The notes: a model not told the origin generated them from the letters alone. A stretch of 64,000 bases of DNA from UBA9611 sp965237595 (GCA_965237595.1 CBDEFY010000007.1:744001-808000); one strand, 5' to 3'; counted from the first letter of the stretch, positions 53,489 to 62,763 are shown. A program made the numbers and translations.

Positions 53489-54523
53489 ATGGAATTTGAG
53501 ATTGGAAAGATCCAGACCGTCGTCGGGACCGGTCAAGAAGGGTACGCCGGTGATGGCGGCCCTGCCATCGAGTCGCTGATCGGTGAGGCCTACGGGTGCG
53601 CATTTGACACCGACGACAACCTGTACATCTGTGACGGACGGACCCACACTGTCCGGCGTATTGATAGAGACACGCAAGTGATTACCACGGTGGCGGGGAC
53701 CGGTGAAGCAGGTTACTCGGGCGACGGCGGCCCCGCGACAAAGGCGACGTTCAACAATATATATTCGCTTACCGTCGATACCAATGGTGATATCTACATA
53801 GTGGATCGGTTTAACGCGGCCGTCCGCAAAGTTGATGCTTCTACCGGGATAATCTCCACGGTGGCCGGTACTGGAGAACCTGGCTACGGAGGAGATGGCG
53901 GCCCTGGCACTGAAGCCCAGATGCGCGAACCGAACGACTGCTTTCTGGATGGCGACGGTGGACTGCTCATTGCCGACATCCAAGACCAACGTATACGCCG
54001 CTTAGACCTAACGACTGGGATAATTACTACTTTTGCGGGAGACGGGGAGAAGCGGAGAGTAGGTGATGGCAGACCTGCTACTGAAGCGTCGATCTTGGGC
54101 CCAAGGGCGGTATGCATAAGCAGCAAGGGCGACACGTATATAGCTGAAAGGGAAGGTAATGGTGTCCGTAAGATTGATGTCAACGGAATCATGACCACCT
54201 TTGCCGGCACGGGTGAGATGGGTTATAGCGGGGATGGCGGCCCGGCCCTGGCAGCAACTTGGGGCGCACCAAAAGCCATCCGGTGTGACCATTACGATAA
54301 TGTGATCGTCGTTGACACGGAGAACAACGCCGTGCGGCGTATCGACGTTGATACCGGAGTCGTGACCACCATTGCAGGCGGCCATCAAGGCGGCGATGGG
54401 GATGGCGGCGTTGCCACGGAAGCTGGGCTGGAGCGGCCTCACGGCTGCGGGATCGATCGGCACGGTAATTTGTACGTTGCCGACGGCATCAACCACCGAG
54501 TGCGAGTCGTTGGAATGCGGTAG
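53489..54523 (+). CDS. NHL-repeat protein with GDGG repeats
   Basis: 344 aa made of about six repeats of about 53 residues, each with TVAGTGEPGYGGDGGP-type and LYVADGINHRVR-type segments, forming a beta-propeller. No signal peptide. Frame also open to TTG 53477. Last gene of the cassette at 50.7-54.5 kb; binding partner unknown. Confidence 0.83.
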   Translation: MEFEIGKIQTVVGTGQEGYAGDGGPAIESLIGEAYGCAFDTDDNLYICDGRTHTVRRIDRDTQVITTVAGTGEAGYSGDGGPATKATFNNIYSLTVDTNGDIYIVDRFNAAVRKVDASTGIISTVAGTGEPGYGGDGGPGTEAQMREPNDCFLDGDGGLLIADIQDQRIRRLDLTTGIITTFAGDGEKRRVGDGRPATEASILGPRAVCISSKGDTYIAEREGNGVRKIDVNGIMTTFAGTGEMGYSGDGGPALAATWGAPKAIRCDHYDNVIVVDTENNAVRRIDVDTGVVTTIAGGHQGGDGDGGVATEAGLERPHGCGIDRHGNLYVADGINHRVRVVGMR

Positions 54524-54726
54524 CCTATGGGACCCACCGACCCGTGTTCCTCGCGTAATTCGACCCTCCTGCGTCTCCACCATCACTTGGATTGTGTCGA
54601 TGTGTAGAAGCTAAATCGATGTACCGATTGTGTTCCCGGTACCTCAGTCTTGGCGTAGGCCCACCTTCAGCAAAGCGTGCCGAAACCAAATACTTTTGGT
54701 GCCCGTGATCTTTGAGGTGGACCCAA

Positions 54727-55671
54727 TCAGTTGGACAGGTTTGGTGCAAAACTAAGTGAGAGTTCCGCCGTCTTTCCAAGGTCTGAGAACGCTCCGTTCG
54801 GTGCCCGTTTCCCATTGATTGACCGTTCATCTGATGGCGCCAAGTCTCCTTTGAACACCTCAGCCGGTGTCCGGTAGCCCAAGGCCTGGTGGGGTCTTTG
54901 GTTGTTGTAGAAGCTGAAGTATGCGTCAAGCCCGGCCTTGGCTTCTCGCCCGTTGGAGTAGGCTTTCAGGTAGACCTCCTCGTACTTAACCGTGCGCCAC
55001 AGCCGCTCCAACAAGATGTTGTCGGTGTAGCGTCCCTTCCCGTCCATGCTGATTCTCACTCCGTGCTGCTCTAGGAGACCGGTGAAGGCTTCGCCGGTGA
55101 ACTGGCTGCCCTGGTCGGTGTTGAAGACCTCTGGCTTCCCCTTGCCAAGCGCTTCCTCCAATGTCTCGACACAGAAATCAGCATCCAAGGTGTTGGAAAG
55201 ACGCCAGGCCACCACGTACCGCGTGTACCAATCTATGATGGCCACCAGGTATAAGAAACCCTTGGCCATGGGGATGTAGGTGATGTCGGCGGCCCACACC
55301 TGATTTGGTCTGGTGATCTCCATGCCGCTCAGGAGGTAGGGATACACCTTGTGCCCTGGCCCCGGCTTGCTGGTCCGGGGCCACCGGTAGATGGCACGTA
55401 GTCCCATGGTCCGCATCAGACGCTGGACCCGCTTCCGGTTCACCCTGTGACCTTGAGTGCCCAGCCAGACCCTCATGCGCCGCGACCCGTAGAAGGGGGT
55501 ACTTAGGTACTGGTGGTCCATCGCCTTCATCACGGTCAGGTTCTCCAAGCAAGTCCCCTTGCGCCGGTAGTTTAGGCTGGACCTGCTGATGCTCAGTAAG
55601 GCGCACTGTCTCACTGTGGACAAGGCTGGGTGCCGCCGGTCCACCATCTCCCGCCGCCGCTCCCGGCTCAT
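54727..55671 (-). CDS. IS3-type OrfB transposase (copy 3)
   Basis: 314 aa, intact, near-identical to copy 1 (differences only near the C-terminus, PNGAFSDLGKTAELSLSF). All DDE residues present; this and copy 1 are the likely sources of active transposase. Confidence 0.92.
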   Translation of the reverse strand: MSRERRREMVDRRHPALSTVRQCALLSISRSSLNYRRKGTCLENLTVMKAMDHQYLSTPFYGSRRMRVWLGTQGHRVNRKRVQRLMRTMGLRAIYRWPRTSKPGPGHKVYPYLLSGMEITRPNQVWAADITYIPMAKGFLYLVAIIDWYTRYVVAWRLSNTLDADFCVETLEEALGKGKPEVFNTDQGSQFTGEAFTGLLEQHGVRISMDGKGRYTDNILLERLWRTVKYEEVYLKAYSNGREAKAGLDAYFSFYNNQRPHQALGYRTPAEVFKGDLAPSDERSINGKRAPNGAFSDLGKTAELSLSFAPNLSN

Positions 55672-55952
55672 GGACCGAGCCTCTCCGCCAAGAAATCCCG
55701 CTCAACCTTCAGTTGGCCGATCTGCTGATAGAGCCGGGCAACAAGGACCGCATCGCTCTTCTGGCGTTTGTCTTGGTTCCCACCAAAGACGCCGACCGCT
55801 CCTTCCAACAAGGACTTCTTCCAGGCCTGGATCTGCCCGGGATGGACCTCGTAGCGGGCGGCCAGTTGGGCCACCGTCTCTTCACCCTTCACCGCTTCCA
55901 GGGCCACCTTGGCCTTGAATGTTGGGCTGTGCTTCCTCCGCTCTTTTGACAT
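55668..55952 (-). CDS. IS3-type OrfA (copy 3)
   Basis: 94 aa, identical in sequence to OrfA of copy 1. ATG 55952 with GGAGGAG upstream; ATGA overlap with orfB. Confidence 0.9.
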   Translation of the reverse strand: MSKERRKHSPTFKAKVALEAVKGEETVAQLAARYEVHPGQIQAWKKSLLEGAVGVFGGNQDKRQKSDAVLVARLYQQIGQLKVERDFLAERLGP

Positions 55953-56042
55953 GTCCCACTCCTCCCTCACAGCAACAGCTGTGGCTATTTTAGGAGCAGA
56001 ACTCTCACTTAACCACCTGTCCGAATTTCCGGGTCCACCTCA

Positions 56043-56478
56043 GTGGACCGACCGATAGCCTTAATCACTCGCTCCACTTCATGAGGTGAATAATACGGTT
56101 GTATTTCACTGGGAATCTTCGGGGGATCGACGCGGTCCATAGGATTGTCTCGGCGCTCTTCCTCAATAACACACCAGTTAAAAAAGCGGTTCAAGGACCG
56201 CGAACTGAAATAGTGGCTGGCTTGTTGCCCTTCTGGTGGAGGGAAATGAGCCAGTGCCGTATATGGGTCCGGTCCATAATCGTCAATCCAGGCAGGCCCA
56301 AGTCTCGGGCGAAATTCGAGAGCATGTTAAGAGAGTCTTCGTAGATGGTGAGTGTCTTCTGCTTGCGGCCCCCGGCCCCCAAGGCTAAAATGAAACCGCG
56401 AATCACATCTTCATCTGAGATTGGTTCACGACTAAAGTTAGGCGTACTAATATCCGAACTAGATGATTGCGAAACCAT
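56043..56478 (-). pseudogene. Tyrosine-recombinase (Xer/phage integrase) remnant
   Basis: From 56478 an N-terminal SAM-like core-binding domain (DVIRGFILALGAGGRKQKTL, YEDSLNMLSNFARDLGL, HIRHWLISLHQKGNKPATIS) runs to SVR. A frameshift near 56197 leads to SLNRFFNWCVIEEERRDNPM and PYYSPHEVERVIKAI. The IS at 56042 removes everything beyond, so the catalytic domain is lost; nothing matching it is found beyond the IS. Lies 65 bases before tRNA-Pro, consistent with a former integration site. Confidence 0.7.
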
Positions 56479-56543
56479 AGCGGACCTCCAAAATTAACCT
56501 AATTTAGCTTCGCATAAGTACGCCTAACAGTCAAAATATTAAT

Positions 56544-56618
56544 CGGGGTGTAGCCCAGCGGTAGGGCGCCTGCTTTGGGAGCAGGAGGTCGGCAGTTCGA
56601 TTCTGCCCACCCCGACCA
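56544..56618 (+). tRNA. tRNA-Pro (anticodon TGG)
   Basis: Acceptor CGGGGTG pairs with CACCCCG; anticodon stem CCTGC/GCAGG with loop TTTGGGA giving TGG; T-arm GGCAG/CTGCC with TTCGATT; CCA encoded at 56616-56618. Confidence 0.93.
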
Positions 56619-56643
56619 CCCACGCAGTGGGGTTTCCTTTTTC
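56619..56643 (+). terminator. Intrinsic terminator after tRNA-Pro
   Basis: CCCAC-GCA-GTGGG (56619-56631) followed by GTTTCCTTTTT. Confidence 0.7.
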
Positions 56644-56736
56644 CGCATTGCTGACCGCGTTGTTCTCGTTTCGCCTCCTTGGTTTACCTCTTCCTCAGGC
56701 TCGACTTAGCAGTGCCCCTGTGAAAACCTCTTATGT

Positions 56737-57789
56737 ATGGTAACGTTGGGAGAATTGCGGCTTTTTTTGAGGGTGTCCGCGTTGGCCGCTGGCCTGTTCC
56801 TGTTTGTGCCGTGGCCTACGGGCGTGAACGCTCAGGAACTGGACTTCGGCGAGAACGGCGGGTCAAAGTCCGGCAGCGGTGAATTCGCGAAGTTTGTGCC
56901 CGCGGGTGAAAGAGCACTGATTGGCAAGATCCCCGTGGGGATCAAGGACCTGTCGATCAAGCTCACGGCCGAGGCCGACCTGGACGTTGAACTCTGGGAC
57001 GGCGAGGTGTTCGTGGTCGGCTGGGAGGCCGACGGCGGCAAGGCGCTGGTCTACAGCGAAGCAGAAATTACCGCCGACTACAACGGCGTTCAGATTACCT
57101 GGAGCGGTTGGAACGGCGTCGGCGGTAACTTGGGCAACGAGTCCATTACTCTGTCCGGCACCACCAAGAACACCTTTGTGATGAGGGTCTTTGGCTATCA
57201 GGCCGGAGACGTCGAAGTCTCCTATTCCTGGGTGGGTACCAGCGTCATTGTCCCGGCTTCCAGCGGCTCGGGCAATTTCTCCAAAATGGTGCCGCAGAAC
57301 GACCGGGCCGTAATCGGCGCCATCCCGGCAGGGGTCGACGGCCTGCTGATCGAGCTCACTTCGGCCAACGACTTGGATATCGAACTCTGGGACGAGAAGA
57401 CCTTCGTGGTCGGCTGGCAGGTGGACGGACGGAAATCCCTAATTTACCGCAACACCCCCGTCAGTGGACTGTACAACGGTGTCAGGATTATTTGGAGTGG
57501 CTGGGACGGAACATACGGCAATAAGGGCAACGAGTACATTAGGATATCCGGCACTACCCAGAACCAATTTGTGATGAAGGTATATGGATTCCAGGGGGGC
57601 AGGGTCCAAGTCGACTACAGTTGGGGCAAGGAGAACGCTGCGGAAGCTCTGACTATCAAACCTACCCCCACGCCGGTCCCGGTCCTAACTCCGACACCTG
57701 GACCGACTCCTACGCCAGTTCCTCCATCCACGCCAACACCAACACCGCCGCCGACACCCAAACCGGTGCCGCAGTCGGTCAAGACCTAG
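56737..57789 (+). CDS. Secreted repeat protein, N-terminal part (split by in-frame TAG)
   Basis: 350 aa. A signal peptide (LRLFLRVSALAAGLFLFVP, cleavage after VNA) precedes two similar domains of about 120 residues, each with FxKxVPxxxRAxIGxIPxG, DLDxELWD, FVVGW and YNGVxIxWSGW...GNxGNE, like extracellular carbohydrate-binding or pre-peptidase-type domains. A Pro/Thr-rich linker (TPTPVPVLTPTPG...) then ends at TAG 57787-57789. The frame continues open for another 610 codons, so this is probably the front of one larger surface protein. Confidence 0.75.
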   Translation: MVTLGELRLFLRVSALAAGLFLFVPWPTGVNAQELDFGENGGSKSGSGEFAKFVPAGERALIGKIPVGIKDLSIKLTAEADLDVELWDGEVFVVGWEADGGKALVYSEAEITADYNGVQITWSGWNGVGGNLGNESITLSGTTKNTFVMRVFGYQAGDVEVSYSWVGTSVIVPASSGSGNFSKMVPQNDRAVIGAIPAGVDGLLIELTSANDLDIELWDEKTFVVGWQVDGRKSLIYRNTPVSGLYNGVRIIWSGWDGTYGNKGNEYIRISGTTQNQFVMKVYGFQGGRVQVDYSWGKENAAEALTIKPTPTPVPVLTPTPGPTPTPVPPSTPTPTPPPTPKPVPQSVKT

Positions 57790-59622
57790 GTCGGGGAACT
57801 CTACGGCAGGTGGAGCGACAGACTCAACTGGTTTCCTATCGGGGTGCCCGCCGGAGATGAGCTGATTGTGATCGAGGGGAGCTTGTCCCAGACCAGGATA
57901 CCGATCGTTGACGTCGATTTCATATTGACCACCGGGACCATTGATATCGGGCCGGTCAATTCCTCGCTCAAGGTGGCCGAGGGAGTCACCTTCACCAACA
58001 ATGCGACCATCAACGCAAAAGGGGACCTCCTCAACCACGGCACCACGGTCAACAACGGCGTTTACGACAACGAAGCAAAGATTTTCGTTGCGGCCAAGAA
58101 CTTCGTTACCGGAGTGACGGCCAGTTTCACTAATAATTTTGAAGCAGTGTTAAACAACGCCGCGGGAGGGTCCAGCGTTGGTGTGATTACCAACGCCTGT
58201 GGTGGGACCATCAACGATTCGGGCGATTTGGGCACGGTCTCTTCAGCGCCTTGCATCTGGAGCGGGGCCGGGGGCAACGACAACTGGTCTAACCCGGCCA
58301 ACTGGGCCAACGGCGTGGTGCCGCCGGAAGAACACCCGGTGGTAATCGACGGCGAGGGCAGCGGCGCCGCCAAGGTTGTTTTGGATATCGCCCTAGTCCT
58401 CCAGTCTCGGTCTCTGACCGTTGGAGTTGGCGACACCCTAACGATTGGGTCCGGCGCCATCGCCGGAGACGTGACCCTGGCGGTCAAACAACCAGGCGGC
58501 CTTCTGACCAACCGTGGTACCGTGGCGGTCTCCAATTACTCGAGCCTGCAGCGAGACCCCCTGGCCACCATCGACAGTGTCGGTGGGACGATACGAAGAG
58601 CTTGCCGTGGCACAACCGCCATCGGCAGTGCGACTGGCGCCTTCATAGTGCAGGACTCCTGTTTCTGGGACGGCGGTGGCAAGACGGGCAACTGGTCCGA
58701 AGCGGCCAATTGGGACTCAAATACCGTGCCTACGCCCGACGACTTGGTGTTGATTGGCAACGTTACAAGCGCCGTATCCGGGGTCACCCTGGACACATCC
58801 TTCGACCTCAACTCGCTGGGCAACCTCACCGTGGCTGTGGGGCAGACCTTGAACGTCGAGGAGGGAATCACGCTCCGTATCGCCAATCACTCGCCGGGAG
58901 GCGCCATCTGGATAAACGGCACCCTCAACCTCAACGGCGGCACGCTGCACAACCATTACAACGAGCTGATTACCAACCACGGGACAATCAACGTCAAAGG
59001 CGGCATCCTGAACAACGAGGGCCACTTCCTGGTTAACGAATCGGACGGGATTATCAACAACGTCGGAGGGCTAATCTCCAACGGGAGCGGAGCCGTCTTC
59101 ACCAACTCGGGCACCCTGGTCAACGACGCCGACTCGACCTTCGTGCAGGGCGATTACGCCACGCTGACCAACAGCGGCACCTTTACCAACGCCGGGACCT
59201 TCGACACATCCAGCAGAGGTGGTGACTTCACCAACTGGCAGGGCGGCACCCTGGTGAATAGCGGTACCTTGAACCAGGGCGGCATCGGAACCTTTTCCAA
59301 CTCGAGCGGTTCCAAGATCACAAACTCGGGCCGCATCAATATGCTTACCAGCCTCTTCGACAACCGTGGAACAATCGAGAACACGGGGACGCTGGAGGTG
59401 TTCCACTTCGGTCGGTTCCAGAACCTGTTGGGACAACTGGAGAACCAGGCCGACGGCATTTTTTCAAACTCCGGTTTGGCGTACAATCTCGAACAGAGCA
59501 CCATCAACAATGCCGGGTCAATCATTAACAACAGAAATCTGGTCAACGCGGGTACGATGAACAACGCCTGCGGCGGGACTGTCAACGGCAATCAGCCGGT
59601 AAGCACCTGTTCAGACAGTTAG
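57790..59622 (+). CDS. Surface repeat protein, C-terminal part (same frame as upstream gene)
   Basis: Open from directly after the TAG at 57787. Contains three W-rich units (LYGRWSDRLNWFPIGVPAG, CIWSGAGGNDNWSNPANWAN, CFWDGGGKTGNWSEAANWDS), then long Asn/Gly/Thr repeats (NSGTFTNAGTFDTSS, NSGTLNQGG, NNRGTIENTGT), typical of beta-helix adhesin-like or autotransporter-like surface proteins. It has no start codon of its own at the first W unit (first usable start is GTG 57844), which supports a single disrupted gene of about 960 codons. No anchor or autotransporter barrel is visible. Confidence 0.72.
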   Translation, partial: VGELYGRWSDRLNWFPIGVPAGDELIVIEGSLSQTRIPIVDVDFILTTGTIDIGPVNSSLKVAEGVTFTNNATINAKGDLLNHGTTVNNGVYDNEAKIFVAAKNFVTGVTASFTNNFEAVLNNAAGGSSVGVITNACGGTINDSGDLGTVSSAPCIWSGAGGNDNWSNPANWANGVVPPEEHPVVIDGEGSGAAKVVLDIALVLQSRSLTVGVGDTLTIGSGAIAGDVTLAVKQPGGLLTNRGTVAVSNYSSLQRDPLATIDSVGGTIRRACRGTTAIGSATGAFIVQDSCFWDGGGKTGNWSEAANWDSNTVPTPDDLVLIGNVTSAVSGVTLDTSFDLNSLGNLTVAVGQTLNVEEGITLRIANHSPGGAIWINGTLNLNGGTLHNHYNELITNHGTINVKGGILNNEGHFLVNESDGIINNVGGLISNGSGAVFTNSGTLVNDADSTFVQGDYATLTNSGTFTNAGTFDTSSRGGDFTNWQGGTLVNSGTLNQGGIGTFSNSSGSKITNSGRINMLTSLFDNRGTIENTGTLEVFHFGRFQNLLGQLENQADGIFSNSGLAYNLEQSTINNAGSIINNRNLVNAGTMNNACGGTVNGNQPVSTCSDS

Positions 59623-59895
59623 GTCTGGCGGCATCTCTCAGTTTCCAGGTGCCCACCGGCGATTTAATCTGATAATCCTCTAATAAATGCACAATACCAG
59701 AGGGCGGTTCGATACTGGTATACTGCGGTATTCCTAGGGCTTCCGTCCGCAGGTATCGTCGGTACCAAAGCCCTAGAAATTTATTACGCATCCGCCCATG
59801 ACGATGGGCAAGGTAGGGATGCAAACCACTACAGCGGATCATGCGGGACTACGGCCTCTCTTGCATTGGTGGCCGTTTAAGGGGTTGCAAGGGGT

Positions 59896-60150
59896 ATGTC
59901 TAACCATACGGCAGTTTGGCAGGAATTTAACGCGTCCCAGCGGGAATACTACCGGGCTCTATCCGAGCAGAACCGCGTCCAAGAGCGGTTCATGCCGGTG
60001 AGCAGGGACCGCGACCCGGATAGCCCGGTCCGGCTCCCGGCCGCCCTCACATTGGAAGCTATCGAGGAACTGGCTGCAGTGGACCGTCAGATTCACGAAT
60101 CCAGACAACGCTACGCCAGGGCGATTAACGCCGTCCACGACGACATGTAA
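59896..60150 (+). CDS. Small hypothetical protein
   Basis: 84 aa, hydrophilic and helical (VWQEFNASQREYYRALSEQN, TLEAIEELAAVDRQIHESRQ). GGGG-rich upstream sequence, ATG 59896. Not recognised. 59623-59895 upstream holds a TATACT but no other gene. Confidence 0.5.
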   Translation: MSNHTAVWQEFNASQREYYRALSEQNRVQERFMPVSRDRDPDSPVRLPAALTLEAIEELAAVDRQIHESRQRYARAINAVHDDM

Positions 60151-60328
60151 TCCGAAATCTAACGTCTACGTCCAATGGCGGGCGCCCGCCCAGCGCAGCC
60201 CTCACAATGTCGCCAGACGGTCCAGGCCATTGACTAACTTCGCCCAACGGTTAGAATCTTGCCATCAATCTCGGATTCAATCGGCTGGGCTCCCACCGGT
60301 ACGATTCAACTAATCGGCAAGGGGGTAT

Positions 60329-61081
60329 ATGCGCCTGGAGAATAAGGTCGCCTTTGTGAGCGGCGGGGCCCGGGGTATGGGTGCCGCTGAGGCGCAGCTG
60401 TTCGCCCGGGAGGGCGCCAAGGTGGTCATCGGCGATGTGTTGGACGAAGACGGGCGCAAAACCGAGGCTGCGATCAACGAATTGGGTGGCGAGTGTCTCT
60501 ACGTCCATTTGGACGTGAGCAGCGAAGAGAGTTGGACCTCAGCCGTCGCCGAGACGGTCAATCGCTTCGGCAAATTGAACATCCTGGTTAGCAACGCCGG
60601 AGTGGTGTCCAGGGGCAAGCTGGAGGACCTCAGCGTCTCGGAGTGGGACCGGGTCATGGACATCAACGCCAAGGGTGTGTTTCTGGGCACAAAGGCCGCC
60701 ATCCCCGAGATGCGGAAGGCCGGCGGCGGGTCTATCATCAACATCTCGTCCATCTCGGGCATCGTCGGTCAGGGCAACATCCAGGCGGTCTACAACGCGT
60801 CAAAGGGCGCGGTACGCATCTTCACCAAGTCGGCCGCAATCCAGTACGCATCAGAGGGCATCCGGGTGAACTCGGTGCATCCCGGCTCCATCGACACTCC
60901 GATGACCGCCGACCGCCAGGCCGACGCGGAGGCGCAGCGGCAGGCCATCGCGCTCCATCCCCTGGGCCGCACCGGCACCCCCGACGACGTGGCCTATGGG
61001 GTGCTCTACCTGGCGTCGGACGAGTCGTCATTCGTGACCGGCAGCGAACTGGTGATTGACGGCGGCTACCTAGCCCAATAG
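60329..61081 (+). CDS. SDR-family oxidoreductase
   Basis: 250 aa classical SDR: SGGARGMG (cofactor), DVLDEDG acidic end of beta-2 suggesting NAD(H), SNAGV, IINISSISG catalytic Ser, YNASKGA with catalytic Tyr and Lys. Complete active site, in contrast to the SDR at 134-931. Preceded by GGGGG close to the ATG. Adjacent to a second SDR 64 bases downstream; substrate unknown. Confidence 0.88.
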   Translation: MRLENKVAFVSGGARGMGAAEAQLFAREGAKVVIGDVLDEDGRKTEAAINELGGECLYVHLDVSSEESWTSAVAETVNRFGKLNILVSNAGVVSRGKLEDLSVSEWDRVMDINAKGVFLGTKAAIPEMRKAGGGSIINISSISGIVGQGNIQAVYNASKGAVRIFTKSAAIQYASEGIRVNSVHPGSIDTPMTADRQADAEAQRQAIALHPLGRTGTPDDVAYGVLYLASDESSFVTGSELVIDGGYLAQ

Positions 61082-61145
61082 CAGCGGCACCGCCGCGTTT
61101 TCATGGGGCTCATTGCCCATGAGCCGGTATTCAGGGAGAACACCA

Positions 61146-61994
61146 ATGCAGCAGAAACCTCTTGAGGGCAAGATTGCGATTGTCACCGGCGCGGCCAGCC
61201 CCCGTGGTTTGGGCCGGTCCATGACCGAAGCCTTGGTCAGAGCGGGGGCCAAAGTGTCCATGATGGACATCAACCGGCAATGGCTGGACGAAAGCTCCAA
61301 CTACATGCGGGAGATTGCCGGCGACGATTGTGTGATGACCCAGGTGGTGGATGTTTCTTCGGTACAGGACGCCGAGCGTTCGGTACAACGCACCATCGCA
61401 GAGCTGGGCGGACTTCATATATTAGTCAACAACGCGGGTATTGCGCCCCGAAACATGCTCCTGGGTGGCAAGACGAAGAACAACTTCTGGGAGGTGTCGG
61501 CCGAGGAGTGGGACCGGGTGGTGGCGGTGAACAGCAGCGGCCCCTTCTACATGACCCGGACAGTGGTGCCCCACCTGCTGGCCCAGGGCTGGGGCCGGAT
61601 CATCGGCGTCACCACCAGCATGAACACCATGTACCGGGAAGGAGGCATGCCCTACGGACCCTCCAAAGCGGCCCATGAGGCCTTGGTGGCCATGGCGTCC
61701 AGGGAGTTGGAGGGCACTGGAGTCACGGTCAACGTATTGGTGCCCGGCGGGATGGCCAGCACCGACCTGATCCCCGATGATGCTAATCACGAACGCAGCA
61801 ACATGATTCAGCCCGAGGTGATGCAAAAGCCCGTGGTCTGGCTGGCATCGGAGGCGTCGGATAGCATCAACGGCCAGCGCTTCATCGGCTACTACTGGGA
61901 CGAAGAACTGCCCCTGGAAGAACGCCTGGAAAAGGCTGCCGCCCCCGCTGCCTGGCCCCAACTGGGCGCCCAGGCCATACGGCTGAACCAGTAG
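61146..61994 (+). CDS. SDR-family oxidoreductase
   Basis: About 282 aa. TGAASPRGLGRS cofactor motif, NNAGIAP, GVTTSM catalytic Ser region and YGPSKAA catalytic Tyr/Lys. An insertion NMLLGGKTKNNFW follows NNAG. ATG 61146 with GGGAG about 8 bases upstream is preferred over the frame start at 61113. Likely co-transcribed with the upstream SDR. Confidence 0.87.
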   Translation: MQQKPLEGKIAIVTGAASPRGLGRSMTEALVRAGAKVSMMDINRQWLDESSNYMREIAGDDCVMTQVVDVSSVQDAERSVQRTIAELGGLHILVNNAGIAPRNMLLGGKTKNNFWEVSAEEWDRVVAVNSSGPFYMTRTVVPHLLAQGWGRIIGVTTSMNTMYREGGMPYGPSKAAHEALVAMASRELEGTGVTVNVLVPGGMASTDLIPDDANHERSNMIQPEVMQKPVVWLASEASDSINGQRFIGYYWDEELPLEERLEKAAAPAAWPQLGAQAIRLNQ

Positions 61995-62034
61995 AGAATG
62001 ACCACCGGCCACGCTCTATCGGTCTCGTTCTTGG

Positions 62035-62763
62035 ATGCGGCCAACGGTTGGGCAGGCCGGTATGCAGATGCTTACGCAATTCCCGGGGTTCGCTTCCACT
62101 CGAGAACCGGTCAACCTGGGCCTGTCGGACAACTGGCGTCAGCTCGCCTTGTTGGTGGCCACCAACGTGTTCGTCGGTGGGATGATTGGGATGGAGCGCT
62201 CCATCCTGCCCGGCCTGGCTGAAGAGGAATTCGGCGTAACATCCAAAACGGCTGTCGTCTCTTTCATCGCGACCTTTGGCCTTGCCAAGGCCGTGTCCAA
62301 CCTCTTGGTCGGCAGTCTTTCTCAAAGGTTCACCCGTCGCCGGATTCTCATCGCCGGTTGGATGATTGGCATCCCGGTCCCTCTGGTGCTGATTTGGTCC
62401 CCTGCCTGGGGATGGGTCATCGGCGCCAACGTGCTATTGGGCGTCAACCAGGGGCTTGCCTGGTCCATGACGGTCAACATGAAAATGGACTTGGCTGGAC
62501 CCCGTTGGCGAGGGTTGATACTGGGATTCAACGAATCGGCTGGTTATCTATCCCTCGCGGCAGTCGCGTTATTGACGGGGATGATTGCGCAATCTTACGG
62601 CCTTAGGCCTGAGCCCTTCTACCTGGGGATTGGAATAGCCGCCGCGGGCCTGGCGCTCAGCGTCCTGTTTGTGCGAGACACGGCAGCCCATCTGTTGTTG
62701 GAGACGGCCGGACTTGCGGAGGAGACTGCCGGGCTTTCAGGCCCTAGGAGCCTGTCTGGGTAA
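62035..62763 (+). CDS. MFS transporter, N-terminal half only
   Basis: 242 aa with about six hydrophobic segments and the motif-A-like loop VGSLSQRFTRRRIL between TM2 and TM3. Normal MFS proteins have 12 segments and about 400 residues. The frame ends after the central loop (ETAGLSGPRSLSG) with an IS1182-type transposase gene 80 bases beyond, so the second half was probably lost to IS activity. Start not firmly set: ATG 62035, 62062 or 62068. Confidence 0.7.
   Translation: MRPTVGQAGMQMLTQFPGFASTREPVNLGLSDNWRQLALLVATNVFVGGMIGMERSILPGLAEEEFGVTSKTAVVSFIATFGLAKAVSNLLVGSLSQRFTRRRILIAGWMIGIPVPLVLIWSPAWGWVIGANVLLGVNQGLAWSMTVNMKMDLAGPRWRGLILGFNESAGYLSLAAVALLTGMIAQSYGLRPEPFYLGIGIAAAGLALSVLFVRDTAAHLLLETAGLAEETAGLSGPRSLSG

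Larger units (their letters stand above)
54713..56042 (-). mobile_element. IS3-family element, copy 3 (1330 bp, inverted)
   Basis: Reverse-oriented copy of the 33974-35303 element, same ends (TGAGGTGGACCC at 54713, GGGTCCACCTCA at 56042). It truncates the tyrosine-recombinase remnant on its left-end side. No target duplication recognised. Confidence 0.9.

Noticed and set aside
21092..57789. Genome-wide stop-codon reassignment (amber recoding)
   Set aside because: In-frame interruptions use TAG, TAA and TGA alike, and most intact genes end normally with all three, so a recoded stop is not supported.
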